Assembly (NCBI GenBank): GCA_007118495.1
Contig: SKRM01000026.1
Location: forward strand, 1-64,000
DNA: 64,000 nucleotides
DNA from: Bacteroidales bacterium
GTDB lineage: Bacteria > Bacteroidota > Bacteroidia > Bacteroidales > UBA7960
Direction of reading: 5' to 3'
Under the pieces are notes generated by a model. It ran no database searches. It was not told the origin of the DNA and saw only the letters and a program-made list of their open reading frames with translations. This document shows, piece by piece, positions 1 through 7,927 of this stretch. A program made the translations under genes and the position numbers. The number at the start of each line of letters is the position of its first letter. Within the stretch, counting starts at the first letter, position 1.

Positions 1-701
1 ACATGTGTCGGATCAGCATGTGGCTCCAGCTGCAAGTAGTAATAGTAACCGAAACTTCCGTAGTGATTGAATATGAAGTCGGGTGCGAAACGGCGTATGG
101 TTTCTCCATTGAGTACGATGGAGGCATTGAAATGATTCTGGCGGGGGATGTCTTCCATGATGCCGGTAATCTGCACAGGATGTTCTCCCTGTAAATACAA
201 AATATTGCCCATGGGATCCTGATCCCCGAATAGTCTCCTGGCGGTTGACTGGTCAATGACCATGCTGTGGTCATCCTGCAGAACCTGTTCTGGCTGTCCC
301 TCAATCAGGGGTAGGGTGAAAAATGAAAAAAAGTTTGAGTCAACCAGCATGATCCCTTTGTCCACATGGACGTCTTCCCTGTCAGTGAGCCATAAAAACA
401 TATAATCACCGGGCCTGATACGTGTTGTTGCCTTGATATCGGGGATGTCAGGGTATATCAGGTCGTCGAGCAAATAGGGCCCCAGCGGAACCCTTTCGTT
501 CTGAATGCCGAACTGGGTGTTGAACCGGTAAATATGTTCTGCCTGCTCATGGAAACGGTCGTAACCGTATTCATCAAAGGCAAATAGCAAGATATAGAGG
601 GCGCAGCAAAATCCGGCGGCAAGTCCCAATAGGTTAATCAGTGCGCTGAATCGGTTGCGCATGAAGCTGCGGATAGATGTGAGCAGGTAGTTTGTAATCA
701 T
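1..701 (-). CDS. ABC transporter permease, MacB/FtsX family (partial, 3' end outside window)
   Basis: The ORF track misses this gene because its stop lies outside the window. Reading the minus strand from the ATG at 701-699 gives an open frame of about 233 codons to the window edge. It begins MITNYLLTSIRSFMRNRF, followed by one hydrophobic helix (about residues 20-42) and a periplasmic stretch containing FDEYGYDRFH and FSFFTLPLIEG. This is the N-terminal helix plus MacB_PCD-type periplasmic domain of Bacteroidota FtsX-like permeases, which usually work in efflux, lipoprotein or signalling roles in the inner membrane. The three C-terminal helices are not in the window. The substrate is unknown. 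It is divergent from the gene at 966. Confidence 0.85.
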   Translation of the reverse strand, partial: MITNYLLTSIRSFMRNRFSALINLLGLAAGFCCALYILLFAFDEYGYDRFHEQAEHIYRFNTQFGIQNERVPLGPYLLDDLIYPDIPDIKATTRIRPGDYMFLWLTDREDVHVDKGIMLVDSNFFSFFTLPLIEGQPEQVLQDDHSMVIDQSTARRLFGDQDPMGNILYLQGEHPVQITGIMEDIPRQNHFNASIVLNGETIRRFAPDFIFNHYGSFGYYYYLQLEPHADPTH

Positions 702-826
702 GGCAGGTTGTTTACGTGTAAATATATGCACATGCAATTAATATACCATCGGATGTAAATCGCATTTAATCAATTTGGTATGATGAAATAAGCGCCAATA
801 CAAGGTTTTCTGTATATCACAAGCTG

Positions 827-878
827 TCCGCATGCGAACACTGCCGTTGCGGGCAATCCTTGCTTGACGGTATGCGGA
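827..878. repeat. Nested imperfect inverted repeat in a divergent intergenic region
   Basis: The arms TCCGCAT (827-833) and ATGCGGA (872-878) are perfect 7-bp complements. Inside them CCGT (844-847) can pair with ACGG (867-870), and GCAA/TTGC (853-863) forms a 3-nt-loop hairpin. The element is GC-richer than its surroundings in the 264-bp gap between the permease (minus) and the gene at 966 (plus). It lacks a T-tract, so it does not look like a terminator. Function unknown. Confidence 0.45.
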
Positions 879-893
879 TAATTTGCCAGTGGT

Positions 894-927
894 TTTTGAG
901 CGCATGCACAATTTTAAACTATTTTTG
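894..927 (+). promoter_or_regulatory. Bacteroidota-type promoter (TTTTG-N21-TATTTTTG)
   Basis: A -33-like TTTTG (894-898) is followed after 21 nt by TATTTTTG (920-927), which matches the Bacteroidota TAnnTTTG -7 element. The ATG at 966 lies 38 nt downstream, giving a leader of about 30 nt. This is one of the best promoter matches in the window. Confidence 0.6.
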
Positions 928-965
928 ACCTGATGAATGCAAACCCAAAAGACATATAATCTGCT

Positions 966-1532
966 ATGGAAACCATCGAATATAACATAGGTACAAAAGT
1001 TGAGCATCCCCAGTTTGGTGTGGGCATTGTGACCCGGAAAACATTGACAACCACACGTGTATTCTTTTTACATAAGGGTGATAAAGAAATAGCAAACAGC
1101 TTCACGGGGCTGAAGCTTCTGGAAGAATCTCAGGCTGTTGACAGCGGTGAAGGTGGCAGCGGGAGCGGATCTATCAGCCTGGCTGACCTTGAAAAGGTTT
1201 TTTCAGGTGTATTGAGACGCTATGCAGATTTTCCCGAAATGATTGACATGGGTGATCGCTGGAAAAAGGGTGTCATGATCCTCAAGCCTGGTTCACCCGA
1301 GTTGCAGGCAAAAGAAATACCCATTGATGCGTTTTTTAAAAAAATCGTATTGATCCGTGACCGTTTGCGTGTGCTTGAACAGCGAATCAACAGCAATGAA
1401 AAACTGGAAGATGACGAAAAGGTTAACTTGCAACAGTATATTACCCGTGTTTACGGATCATTAACCACTTTCAATGTGCTGTTTAAACACAAGGAGCAAC
1501 AGTTTGTGGGTGAACGTGGTTCAGAGCGCTAG
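966..1532 (+). CDS. Uncharacterised protein with a Tudor/KOW-like N-terminal segment
   Basis: The product is 188 aa with no signal peptide or membrane helix, so it is probably cytosolic. Residues 8-20 read GTKVEHPQFGVGIV. This resembles the small beta-barrel (Tudor-like) segment at the C-terminus of UvrD/PcrA helicases and related RNA-polymerase-binding modules (V.H..FG.G.V). A Ser/Gly-rich linker follows at about 57-65, then a charged helical C-terminal region. I do not recognise the whole family. The start is fixed by a good upstream promoter. Its TAG stop (1530-1532) overlaps the stop of the convergent MATE gene. A nucleic-acid or polymerase-associated role is only an inference from the short motif. 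Confidence 0.7.
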   Translation: METIEYNIGTKVEHPQFGVGIVTRKTLTTTRVFFLHKGDKEIANSFTGLKLLEESQAVDSGEGGSGSGSISLADLEKVFSGVLRRYADFPEMIDMGDRWKKGVMILKPGSPELQAKEIPIDAFFKKIVLIRDRLRVLEQRINSNEKLEDDEKVNLQQYITRVYGSLTTFNVLFKHKEQQFVGERGSER

Positions 1533-2881
1533 GCATCCGGATCTTGTCCGTGTTTAATCACAGCTTTCTTTTTCCAGCGTCCGGTCAAAAAGTAGGCATA
1601 GGCTGCAATAAAGCCGAACACCCAGGCGATGGGAATGCCCCACCATATCCCGTCTGTTCCCCATATCCCTGATAAGTAGTGGGAGAGAGGTATTCGCAGC
1701 AGCCACAGTGAAATCAGTGTGATAAACATCGGAATAATGGTGTCTCCTGCACCCCGCATCACCGACTGGGTAACGAACATGGCTGAGAATACCACGTAAA
1801 ATGAGCTGATAATCACCAGGTAATCATAACCCAGATCAATTACTTCAGGGTTGTTGGTAAAAATGCCCATGAGTTCACGTCCGAATAGCCAGGCAACAGC
1901 TGTGGCTGTGAGCGAGACGGCGGTTGTCATTTTCAGTGTGGCAATGAGCCCCTTGCGTATGCGTTCAGGTCTATTGGCTCCCAGGTTCTGACCAACGAAA
2001 GTACTCAGTGCCAGCCCGAAGTTCATGGCCGGCATGGCTGCAAAAGAGTCAATGCGCCAGGCGATGGTGTAAGCCGCAATGGTGTTGGTTCCAAACCGGT
2101 TTACGATACTCATCAGGGCCATCATCCCCAGTGAGACAAATGTATGTTGCAAGCCGGTGGGGATACCAATTCGCAGGCTTTTTCCAAAAATATCCCGGTC
2201 AAAAACCAGCCCTCTGAATGCAAAGCGGATGAGGGTGTGTGTGCGATTCAGGTAGATGATTGAAAGCGCAAAGGCAATACCCTGGGCCAGCACGGTGGCA
2301 AAGGCTACACCGGCAATTCCCCAATGAAAAACCAGGACAAATAGCAGGTCGAACCCAATGTTCAATATGGTTGAAATAATCAGAAAATACAATGGTGTCT
2401 TCGAATCACCCAAACCCCTTAATACAGCACTGGTCACATTGTAGCCAAACATAAGGACCAGGCCACTGGCATATACGCTAAAGTATAGTGTAGCATCAGC
2501 GGTCAATTCGGCCGGTAGCCCAATGAGCCTCCAGATGTCTTCAATAAATACCAGTCCGAGAATTGTCAGGGCAATGGAAGCGAAAAAAAGGAAGATAAAT
2601 GCGGTATCAATGGCCCGTTTTACCTGTACAAAATCTTTGGCTCCGTAGTATTGTGAGATGATGATGGTAGTTCCGGTGGTAATGCCAATAACCAGGCTGA
2701 CCAATACGAAAATGACGGGAAATGAAGCGCCTGCAGCGGCCAGTGCCTGGGTGCCAATATATTGACCGATGATGATCGTATCAACAATATTGTACATCTG
2801 CTGAAAAACATTGCCCAGCAACATGGGCAATGCGAATATGAAAATTTGTTTCCCAACAGGTCCCTGGCTCAGATCGCGCAT
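1529..2881 (-). CDS. MATE family multidrug/Na+ (or H+) antiporter
   Basis: The product is about 450 aa with about 12 hydrophobic segments. It starts MRDLSQGPVGKQIFIFALPM and has the MATE hallmark QQMYNIVDTIIIGQYIG near the N-terminus. Family members export cationic drugs or metabolites from the inner membrane by Na+ or H+ antiport. The ORF track extends upstream to 2953, but a TACCTTTG promoter element lies at 2901-2894, inside that extension. The ATG at 2881 is therefore the likely start, with a leader of only about 8-10 nt. The gene is convergent with 966 (stop codons overlap) and divergent from the glycosyltransferase at 2988. The substrate cannot be predicted. Confidence 0.92.
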   Translation of the reverse strand: MRDLSQGPVGKQIFIFALPMLLGNVFQQMYNIVDTIIIGQYIGTQALAAAGASFPVIFVLVSLVIGITTGTTIIISQYYGAKDFVQVKRAIDTAFIFLFFASIALTILGLVFIEDIWRLIGLPAELTADATLYFSVYASGLVLMFGYNVTSAVLRGLGDSKTPLYFLIISTILNIGFDLLFVLVFHWGIAGVAFATVLAQGIAFALSIIYLNRTHTLIRFAFRGLVFDRDIFGKSLRIGIPTGLQHTFVSLGMMALMSIVNRFGTNTIAAYTIAWRIDSFAAMPAMNFGLALSTFVGQNLGANRPERIRKGLIATLKMTTAVSLTATAVAWLFGRELMGIFTNNPEVIDLGYDYLVIISSFYVVFSAMFVTQSVMRGAGDTIIPMFITLISLWLLRIPLSHYLSGIWGTDGIWWGIPIAWVFGFIAAYAYFLTGRWKKKAVIKHGQDPDA

Positions 2882-2893
2882 CGTGTGTTTTTG

Positions 2894-2901
2894 CAAAGGT
2901 A
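2894..2901 (-). promoter_or_regulatory. -7 promoter element TACCTTTG for the MATE gene
   Basis: The minus strand reads TACCTTTGCA at 2901-2892, a perfect TAnnTTTG element 13 nt upstream of the ATG at 2881. I see no clear -33 box at the expected distance. The element decides against the longer ORF-track start. Confidence 0.55.
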
Positions 2902-2987
2902 GGTGTTTAGCGCCTAATTGGTTTAATGAAAATAACGTACATTTGTTCAGCAAGGTTCAGCCGCTATGCTTATTAATGTGATGTGCC

Positions 2988-3941
2988 ATGGATATTTCAG
3001 TTGTCATTCCGCTTTTCAACGAAGAAGAATCTCTCCCTGAACTTGTGAGATGGATAGAGCGAGTCATGGATTCTGAAAAGCTTACCTATGAGGTTCTGCT
3101 TATTGATGACGGAAGCCGTGACGGGTCATGGGGGGTGATTGAGGAACTTTCAGAGAAAAACAGCAGGGTGCATGGCCTCAGGTTCAGGCGCAATTACGGA
3201 AAATCTGCTGCCCTGAATATGGGTTTTCGTCATTGCAACGGCAATGTGGTCATTACCATGGATGCTGATTTACAGGATAGTCCGGATGAAATTCCGGCCC
3301 TCTACCGCATGATTAAAGAAGAGAGGTTTGATATGGTCAGTGGCTGGAAAAAGAAGCGACACGATCCCTTATCCAAGACCATACCCACCAAGATTTTCAA
3401 TGGAGCAACCAGGTTTGTGTCAGGCATCAGGCTGCATGATTTTAATTGCGGCCTCAAGGCCTACGACCATAAAGTGGTTAAATCAATAGAGGTATATGGT
3501 GAGATGCACCGGTATATACCCGTATTGGCAAAATGGGCCGGCTTTGACCGTATTGGCGAGAAAGTGGTTGTGCACAGGGAGCGGAAATACGGTACCACAA
3601 AATTCGGACTGGAGCGCTTTTTTAATGGTTTCCTTGATTTGATTTCCATAAGTTTTGTGACCCGTTTCGGGCAAAAACCCATGCACCTTTTTGGTTTGCT
3701 TGGGACCATCCTTTTTATGGCCGGTTTTATCATTGCCGCTTATCTGGCCTATGCTAAATTCTTCTGGATGGGCTACCGCATGACTGAAAGGCCATTGTTT
3801 TACTTTGGATTGCTGGCAATGATTCTTGGTACCCAATTGTTTCTGGCAGGTTTTATTGGTGAAATGATCTCCCGTAATGCCCCCGACCGCAACGACTACC
3901 TTGTGGAATCACGCACCAAACTGTTCGGAAAAGGACAGTAG
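2988..3941 (+). CDS. Polyprenol-phosphate-type glycosyltransferase, GT2 (DPM1/GtrB-like)
   Basis: The product is 317 aa. Residues 1-230 form a GT-A catalytic domain: VVIPLFNEEESLPE at the N-terminus, LLIDDGSRDGSW around residue 40, and the metal-binding DAD of ITMDADLQDSP around residue 91. Two C-terminal membrane helices (about 235-260 and 272-297) are typical of enzymes that transfer a sugar from a nucleotide sugar to undecaprenyl phosphate on the cytoplasmic face. The lipid-linked sugar then serves for LPS, protein or teichoic-type decoration. The gene has no operon partner: the next gene starts about 150 bp downstream. Sugar identity is unknown. Confidence 0.9.
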   Translation: MDISVVIPLFNEEESLPELVRWIERVMDSEKLTYEVLLIDDGSRDGSWGVIEELSEKNSRVHGLRFRRNYGKSAALNMGFRHCNGNVVITMDADLQDSPDEIPALYRMIKEERFDMVSGWKKKRHDPLSKTIPTKIFNGATRFVSGIRLHDFNCGLKAYDHKVVKSIEVYGEMHRYIPVLAKWAGFDRIGEKVVVHRERKYGTTKFGLERFFNGFLDLISISFVTRFGQKPMHLFGLLGTILFMAGFIIAAYLAYAKFFWMGYRMTERPLFYFGLLAMILGTQLFLAGFIGEMISRNAPDRNDYLVESRTKLFGKGQ

Positions 3942-4089
3942 GTGTTCGCCAGCGTACACCAATCCACGTAAATACACTTAAATTTGTTGTTTAACGTTAT
4001 TATTACTTGTTTTGTATGTAAATTGGCTTAATTGTTGTAGCATGTTTTTGCCAAACAGATAAATGTACAGATAGAAGCTGAATGAGTTT

Positions 4090-6783
4090 ATGTTGTTATT
4101 GAAGACTTTTTTATTATGTTTTGGGTTCACCATAGCTTGTGTTTCCCCTGCCCACTCACAGAGCCGGCAATTAGTTGATACACTCGATACCCATGAGCTT
4201 ATCAATCACCTGGAGAAAAAACATCAGGTGGTTATTTTTTATGATGATAAGTGGTTTGCCGGTGATGCCATGCGACGTGAATTGATTGATTTGCCATTAC
4301 AACAGGCCATCAGTGAAATGATCAGGGGCAAAAACCTGGCCGTATTGTTTTTTCCGGGCAATGTGGTCATCTATTCTCCTGAAACAGCCCGTGAGAGAAC
4401 CGCGATAGCCCGGTCAGAGCAACTTGTCATTGGAAATACCCTTGAAATGGGCCGCCACCCCAGGGTTGACATAACAGGCAGGGTGCTTGATGGAACTACG
4501 CAAGAAGGGGTTTTTGGGGCTGCCATTTACAGCCACAGAACCCAAACGGGTGTCACCACCGACGAAAACGGTTATTTTTCATGGCGTATACCCACAGGAG
4601 AGCATCGCTTGCGCATCACATCCATGGGCTATGAAGAGGCGAATTATGATGTATTGGTTGCCTCAGCGGGGTCTGCTGAATTTCAGGTGTTCGAACGGAC
4701 GCTTGAACTGGATATCCACACCATCACTGCAAGGCGTGCCGAGGCCAATATTGCCAGTACCCGTATGAGTGTGATGGAACTTGATGCACAAATGCTCAGC
4801 GAATTGCCGGGTACCATGGGAGAACAGGATATTATCAGGAGTTTCACCATGCTGCCGGGTATTCAGTCAATGGGAGAGTTTGGTACAGGTTTCAATGTAC
4901 GTGGAGGAGGGGCTGACCAAAACCTGTTGTTGGTTGAGGATGTCCCCTTGTTTAACTCATCACATTTATTTGGTCTTGTTTCAGTTGTTAATCCTGATAT
5001 GGTGACCAATGTCACTCTTATGAAGGCAGGAATGCCGGCCAGATATGGTGAGAGGGCATCGTCGGTTATTGATATCCGCAAATCAGGCTCTCATCCGGAG
5101 CGTACATCGCTCAAAGGCGGACTTGGTTTACTATACAGCCGGGCCCACCTTGAAGCTCCATTGCTTAATCAAAGGGCCACTTTATCGCTGGGAATGAGGT
5201 CATCATACTCAAATTTACTTCTGGAGCAAATGCCCGACATTGACCTGATGAACAGCAAGGCATCTTTTTATGACCTGAGTGCAGTGCTTTCGTTTCCCAT
5301 TGGACAGAAAAACACCTTCAGTTTATTTGCCTATCAAAGTCAGAATGATTTTAACCAGGCGGGTGAAACCGACCATTTTTACACCAACAGGATGGCTTCT
5401 TTCCGGTGGAACGCTGCATTTACTCCTTCACTTTTGTCCCGCTTTACCCTGGGGACAAGCCAGTATTTCAACCGCATGCGCGAACTGGAAGAGTTCAGAC
5501 CCCGGCAGGCATTTGAATTGCAAAATGCAATTGATTACCACACCGCCAAGTGGGATCTGAGTTATGAAGCCGGAAATGGTTTTGGGCTTGATTTCGGACT
5601 GCAAGGGGTTCTGTATGAAATTGACCCGGGTCAGATCGTGCCCATGGGTGATGAATCATATATTCAGGCCCTTGATCTGGAGGTTGAAACTGGCCTTGAA
5701 CTGGCTGCTTACCTTAGTTCAATGGTTGAACTTTCTCCTACATTAGGCCTTGAAGCTGGCGTCAGGCTGGTACATTTCCGAAACCTGGGGCCATCCGGGG
5801 TTTTTATCTACGATCCTGACCAGCCCAGGTTTACCGAACACATCACAGATACTGTATTTTATGGCAAGGGAGAAACCATATGGCAGGATACAGGCATTGA
5901 ACCCCGGATCAGCCTGCGTTACCTGATCAGCAGTAACAGCTCAGTAAAGCTGAGCTATAACCGCAACCATCAGTTTATTAATTTGCTCACCAATACCTCG
6001 GTGATGACCCCAACCGATGTCTGGAAACTGAGTGATCTGCATACCCCGTCGCTGGTAAGCAATCAGTTGGCAATGGGTTATTACCACAACTTTTTGGACC
6101 ACACATTGGAGACATCCTTTGAGGTCTATTACCGTTCCATGCACAATATACCCGAGTTCCGCCAGGGTGCCAGCCTGTTGCTGAATGAAGCACCTGAAAC
6201 CGACCTGGTCAGGGCCAGGGGATACAATATAGGAGGGGAGCTGTATATCCATAAGAAAACCGGGCGGTTCACCGGTTGGATAAGTTACACCTTATCCACT
6301 TCGCGTAGAAAAACCCTTGAAACCCATTCCAGCCACCAGGTTAATCGCAATACATGGTTTCCATCTGGCTTTGACAGGCCACACAGCTTAACCCTCAATG
6401 CCAATTATCATATTTCCAGGCGCTGGAGGTTTAATGCAACCTTTACCTTCAATACCGGAAGGCCTGTCACCTATCCTGAATTGATATTTGATTATCAGGG
6501 CCACCAGGCCATATATTATTCTGACCGGAATAAATACAGGCTGCCTGATTATCACAGACTTGACCTGGCTGTTACCTTTGGTGAAAACCTGCGGCTCGAT
6601 GCCATTGGCAAGGGCAGCTGGACGGTTAGCCTGATAAATGTGTATGGCCGGAAAAACCCCTATTCTGTTTTCTATAAAAAGGATATACCACACGCAGATA
6701 ATAATTACAGAAATTATAGCTTGTACAAGCTGTTTATCATCGGAAGACCTCTTCCGACAATTACCTATAATTTCTCTTTTTAA
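4090..6783 (+). CDS. TonB-dependent outer-membrane receptor with CarboxypepD_reg-like domain
   Basis: The product is 897 aa. A signal peptide (about 1-24, cleaved near AHSQ) is followed by an STN-like segment (about 30-100) and a carboxypeptidase-regulatory-like beta sandwich (about 120-205, ITGRVLDGTTQEGVFGA). Next come a plug domain (about 235-340, with FNVRGGGADQN and VEDVPLFNSSHLFG) and a long beta barrel ending in aromatic YNFSF. It imports a ligand across the outer membrane using TonB-ExbBD energy. The partner gene 6 bp downstream is a DUF4249 lipoprotein, a recurrent Bacteroidota pairing distinct from the SusCD glycan pair. The ligand is unknown; sugars are not specifically indicated. 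Confidence 0.92.
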   Translation: MLLLKTFLLCFGFTIACVSPAHSQSRQLVDTLDTHELINHLEKKHQVVIFYDDKWFAGDAMRRELIDLPLQQAISEMIRGKNLAVLFFPGNVVIYSPETARERTAIARSEQLVIGNTLEMGRHPRVDITGRVLDGTTQEGVFGAAIYSHRTQTGVTTDENGYFSWRIPTGEHRLRITSMGYEEANYDVLVASAGSAEFQVFERTLELDIHTITARRAEANIASTRMSVMELDAQMLSELPGTMGEQDIIRSFTMLPGIQSMGEFGTGFNVRGGGADQNLLLVEDVPLFNSSHLFGLVSVVNPDMVTNVTLMKAGMPARYGERASSVIDIRKSGSHPERTSLKGGLGLLYSRAHLEAPLLNQRATLSLGMRSSYSNLLLEQMPDIDLMNSKASFYDLSAVLSFPIGQKNTFSLFAYQSQNDFNQAGETDHFYTNRMASFRWNAAFTPSLLSRFTLGTSQYFNRMRELEEFRPRQAFELQNAIDYHTAKWDLSYEAGNGFGLDFGLQGVLYEIDPGQIVPMGDESYIQALDLEVETGLELAAYLSSMVELSPTLGLEAGVRLVHFRNLGPSGVFIYDPDQPRFTEHITDTVFYGKGETIWQDTGIEPRISLRYLISSNSSVKLSYNRNHQFINLLTNTSVMTPTDVWKLSDLHTPSLVSNQLAMGYYHNFLDHTLETSFEVYYRSMHNIPEFRQGASLLLNEAPETDLVRARGYNIGGELYIHKKTGRFTGWISYTLSTSRRKTLETHSSHQVNRNTWFPSGFDRPHSLTLNANYHISRRWRFNATFTFNTGRPVTYPELIFDYQGHQAIYYSDRNKYRLPDYHRLDLAVTFGENLRLDAIGKGSWTVSLINVYGRKNPYSVFYKKDIPHADNNYRNYSLYKLFIIGRPLPTITYNFSF

Positions 6784-6789
6784 AACAAT

Positions 6790-7875
6790 ATGAGACAAAA
6801 AATATTCATATGCGTTTTTTCTGTGATACTGCTTATTGCATGCACAGAGCCATTTGATCCGGTGATCAGTTCACCAGACGATGTCATGGTGGTAGAGGGC
6901 TTGGTTACCAATGTCAAAGGGTCAAATTTTGTGCGGCTTTTTATGACATCTTCTTTCAATGAAGGCGTACAGGACAGGCCGGTCCGTCATGCCAGGGTGG
7001 TGGTAACTGATCAGGATTTAAAACAGGTGGTATTTAATGAAAATGCCCCCGGGTTATATGTTGCTCCTGATGGGTTTGCAGGGCAGGTAGGACATACCTA
7101 TGAGCTTGAAATTGAAACGTCAGATGGCGAAGTTTACCGCTCAGGTCGCCAGACCATTGTACAAGGCATAAAACTTGAGGAGCTTGCGGTTGAATTTACG
7201 CATGAAGAAATGCCTGTTGAAAATGTATTTGGTGTGGTTGAGTATAAGCAAGTGCCTGGCCTGAAGTTTTTTGTGGATATTGAGAACTATGATTTGTCCT
7301 CACCCAGAATGCGTTTTGAAAACCAGACGCTGGTGCAGTATGTCTTGGAAGAGTCAGATCCACAGCGTGCCAATGACCCTGACCTGAGCTATTGCCGAAG
7401 AAAATTGGCCATAGACACCAAAGTAAATGTGGCTGTTCCGTTCAATGAATATGCCAGTGGCCGGAACCTGCAACATGAACTGGTTTTTATGCCCATCCCT
7501 TTGACTTTTTATGGAGGGTCTGATGACTGGAATTTCAGGCGCATAGACAGGCGCGCTGTAATTGTCAGGCAGTTTACCCTGAATGAAGAAAGTTATGCAT
7601 TCTATAAATCCCTTTATGAGCAGATGTCGGCCGAGGGCCGCATATTTGACCCCATTGCAGCACAGCTGAGGGGCAATGTGGCTTGTGTGACTGACCCCGA
7701 TCGCTTGGTGATGGGGCACTTTGAAGCCTCTTACTTCTTTAGTGCAAGTTTTAAGCTGAGTCCTGAGCCCATCACTGTCAACCGATTCTGGGCCAGAACA
7801 AACCCTGACCTGGAACACATACCTGAAGAAGAAGATTGCTATGTCAACTTCAGACCTCCGGGCTGGATTTTTTGA
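6790..7875 (+). CDS. DUF4249 outer-membrane lipoprotein
   Basis: The product is 361 aa. The N-terminus carries a lipoprotein signal with lipobox LLIAC (Cys about residue 18), so it should be lipidated and sorted to the outer membrane. The following region (VMVVEGLVTNVKG) and the beta-rich body match DUF4249, a family almost confined to Bacteroidota. It starts 6 nt after the TonB-receptor stop, so the two are co-transcribed and probably form a receptor/lid pair. By analogy to SusD it may help capture ligand, but the biochemical role of DUF4249 is not established to my knowledge. Confidence 0.88.
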   Translation: MRQKIFICVFSVILLIACTEPFDPVISSPDDVMVVEGLVTNVKGSNFVRLFMTSSFNEGVQDRPVRHARVVVTDQDLKQVVFNENAPGLYVAPDGFAGQVGHTYELEIETSDGEVYRSGRQTIVQGIKLEELAVEFTHEEMPVENVFGVVEYKQVPGLKFFVDIENYDLSSPRMRFENQTLVQYVLEESDPQRANDPDLSYCRRKLAIDTKVNVAVPFNEYASGRNLQHELVFMPIPLTFYGGSDDWNFRRIDRRAVIVRQFTLNEESYAFYKSLYEQMSAEGRIFDPIAAQLRGNVACVTDPDRLVMGHFEASYFFSASFKLSPEPITVNRFWARTNPDLEHIPEEEDCYVNFRPPGWIF

Positions 7876-7927
7876 TTGATTTTTAAATGAATATTGATTT
7901 ACACCGATTGTTATTAAAGTATTTCAC

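Noticed and set aside
3942-3965. GGTGT...ACACC hairpin after the GT2 gene as a terminator
   Set aside because: The stem is only 5 bp with a 10-nt loop and no T-tract follows, so it is not convincing.
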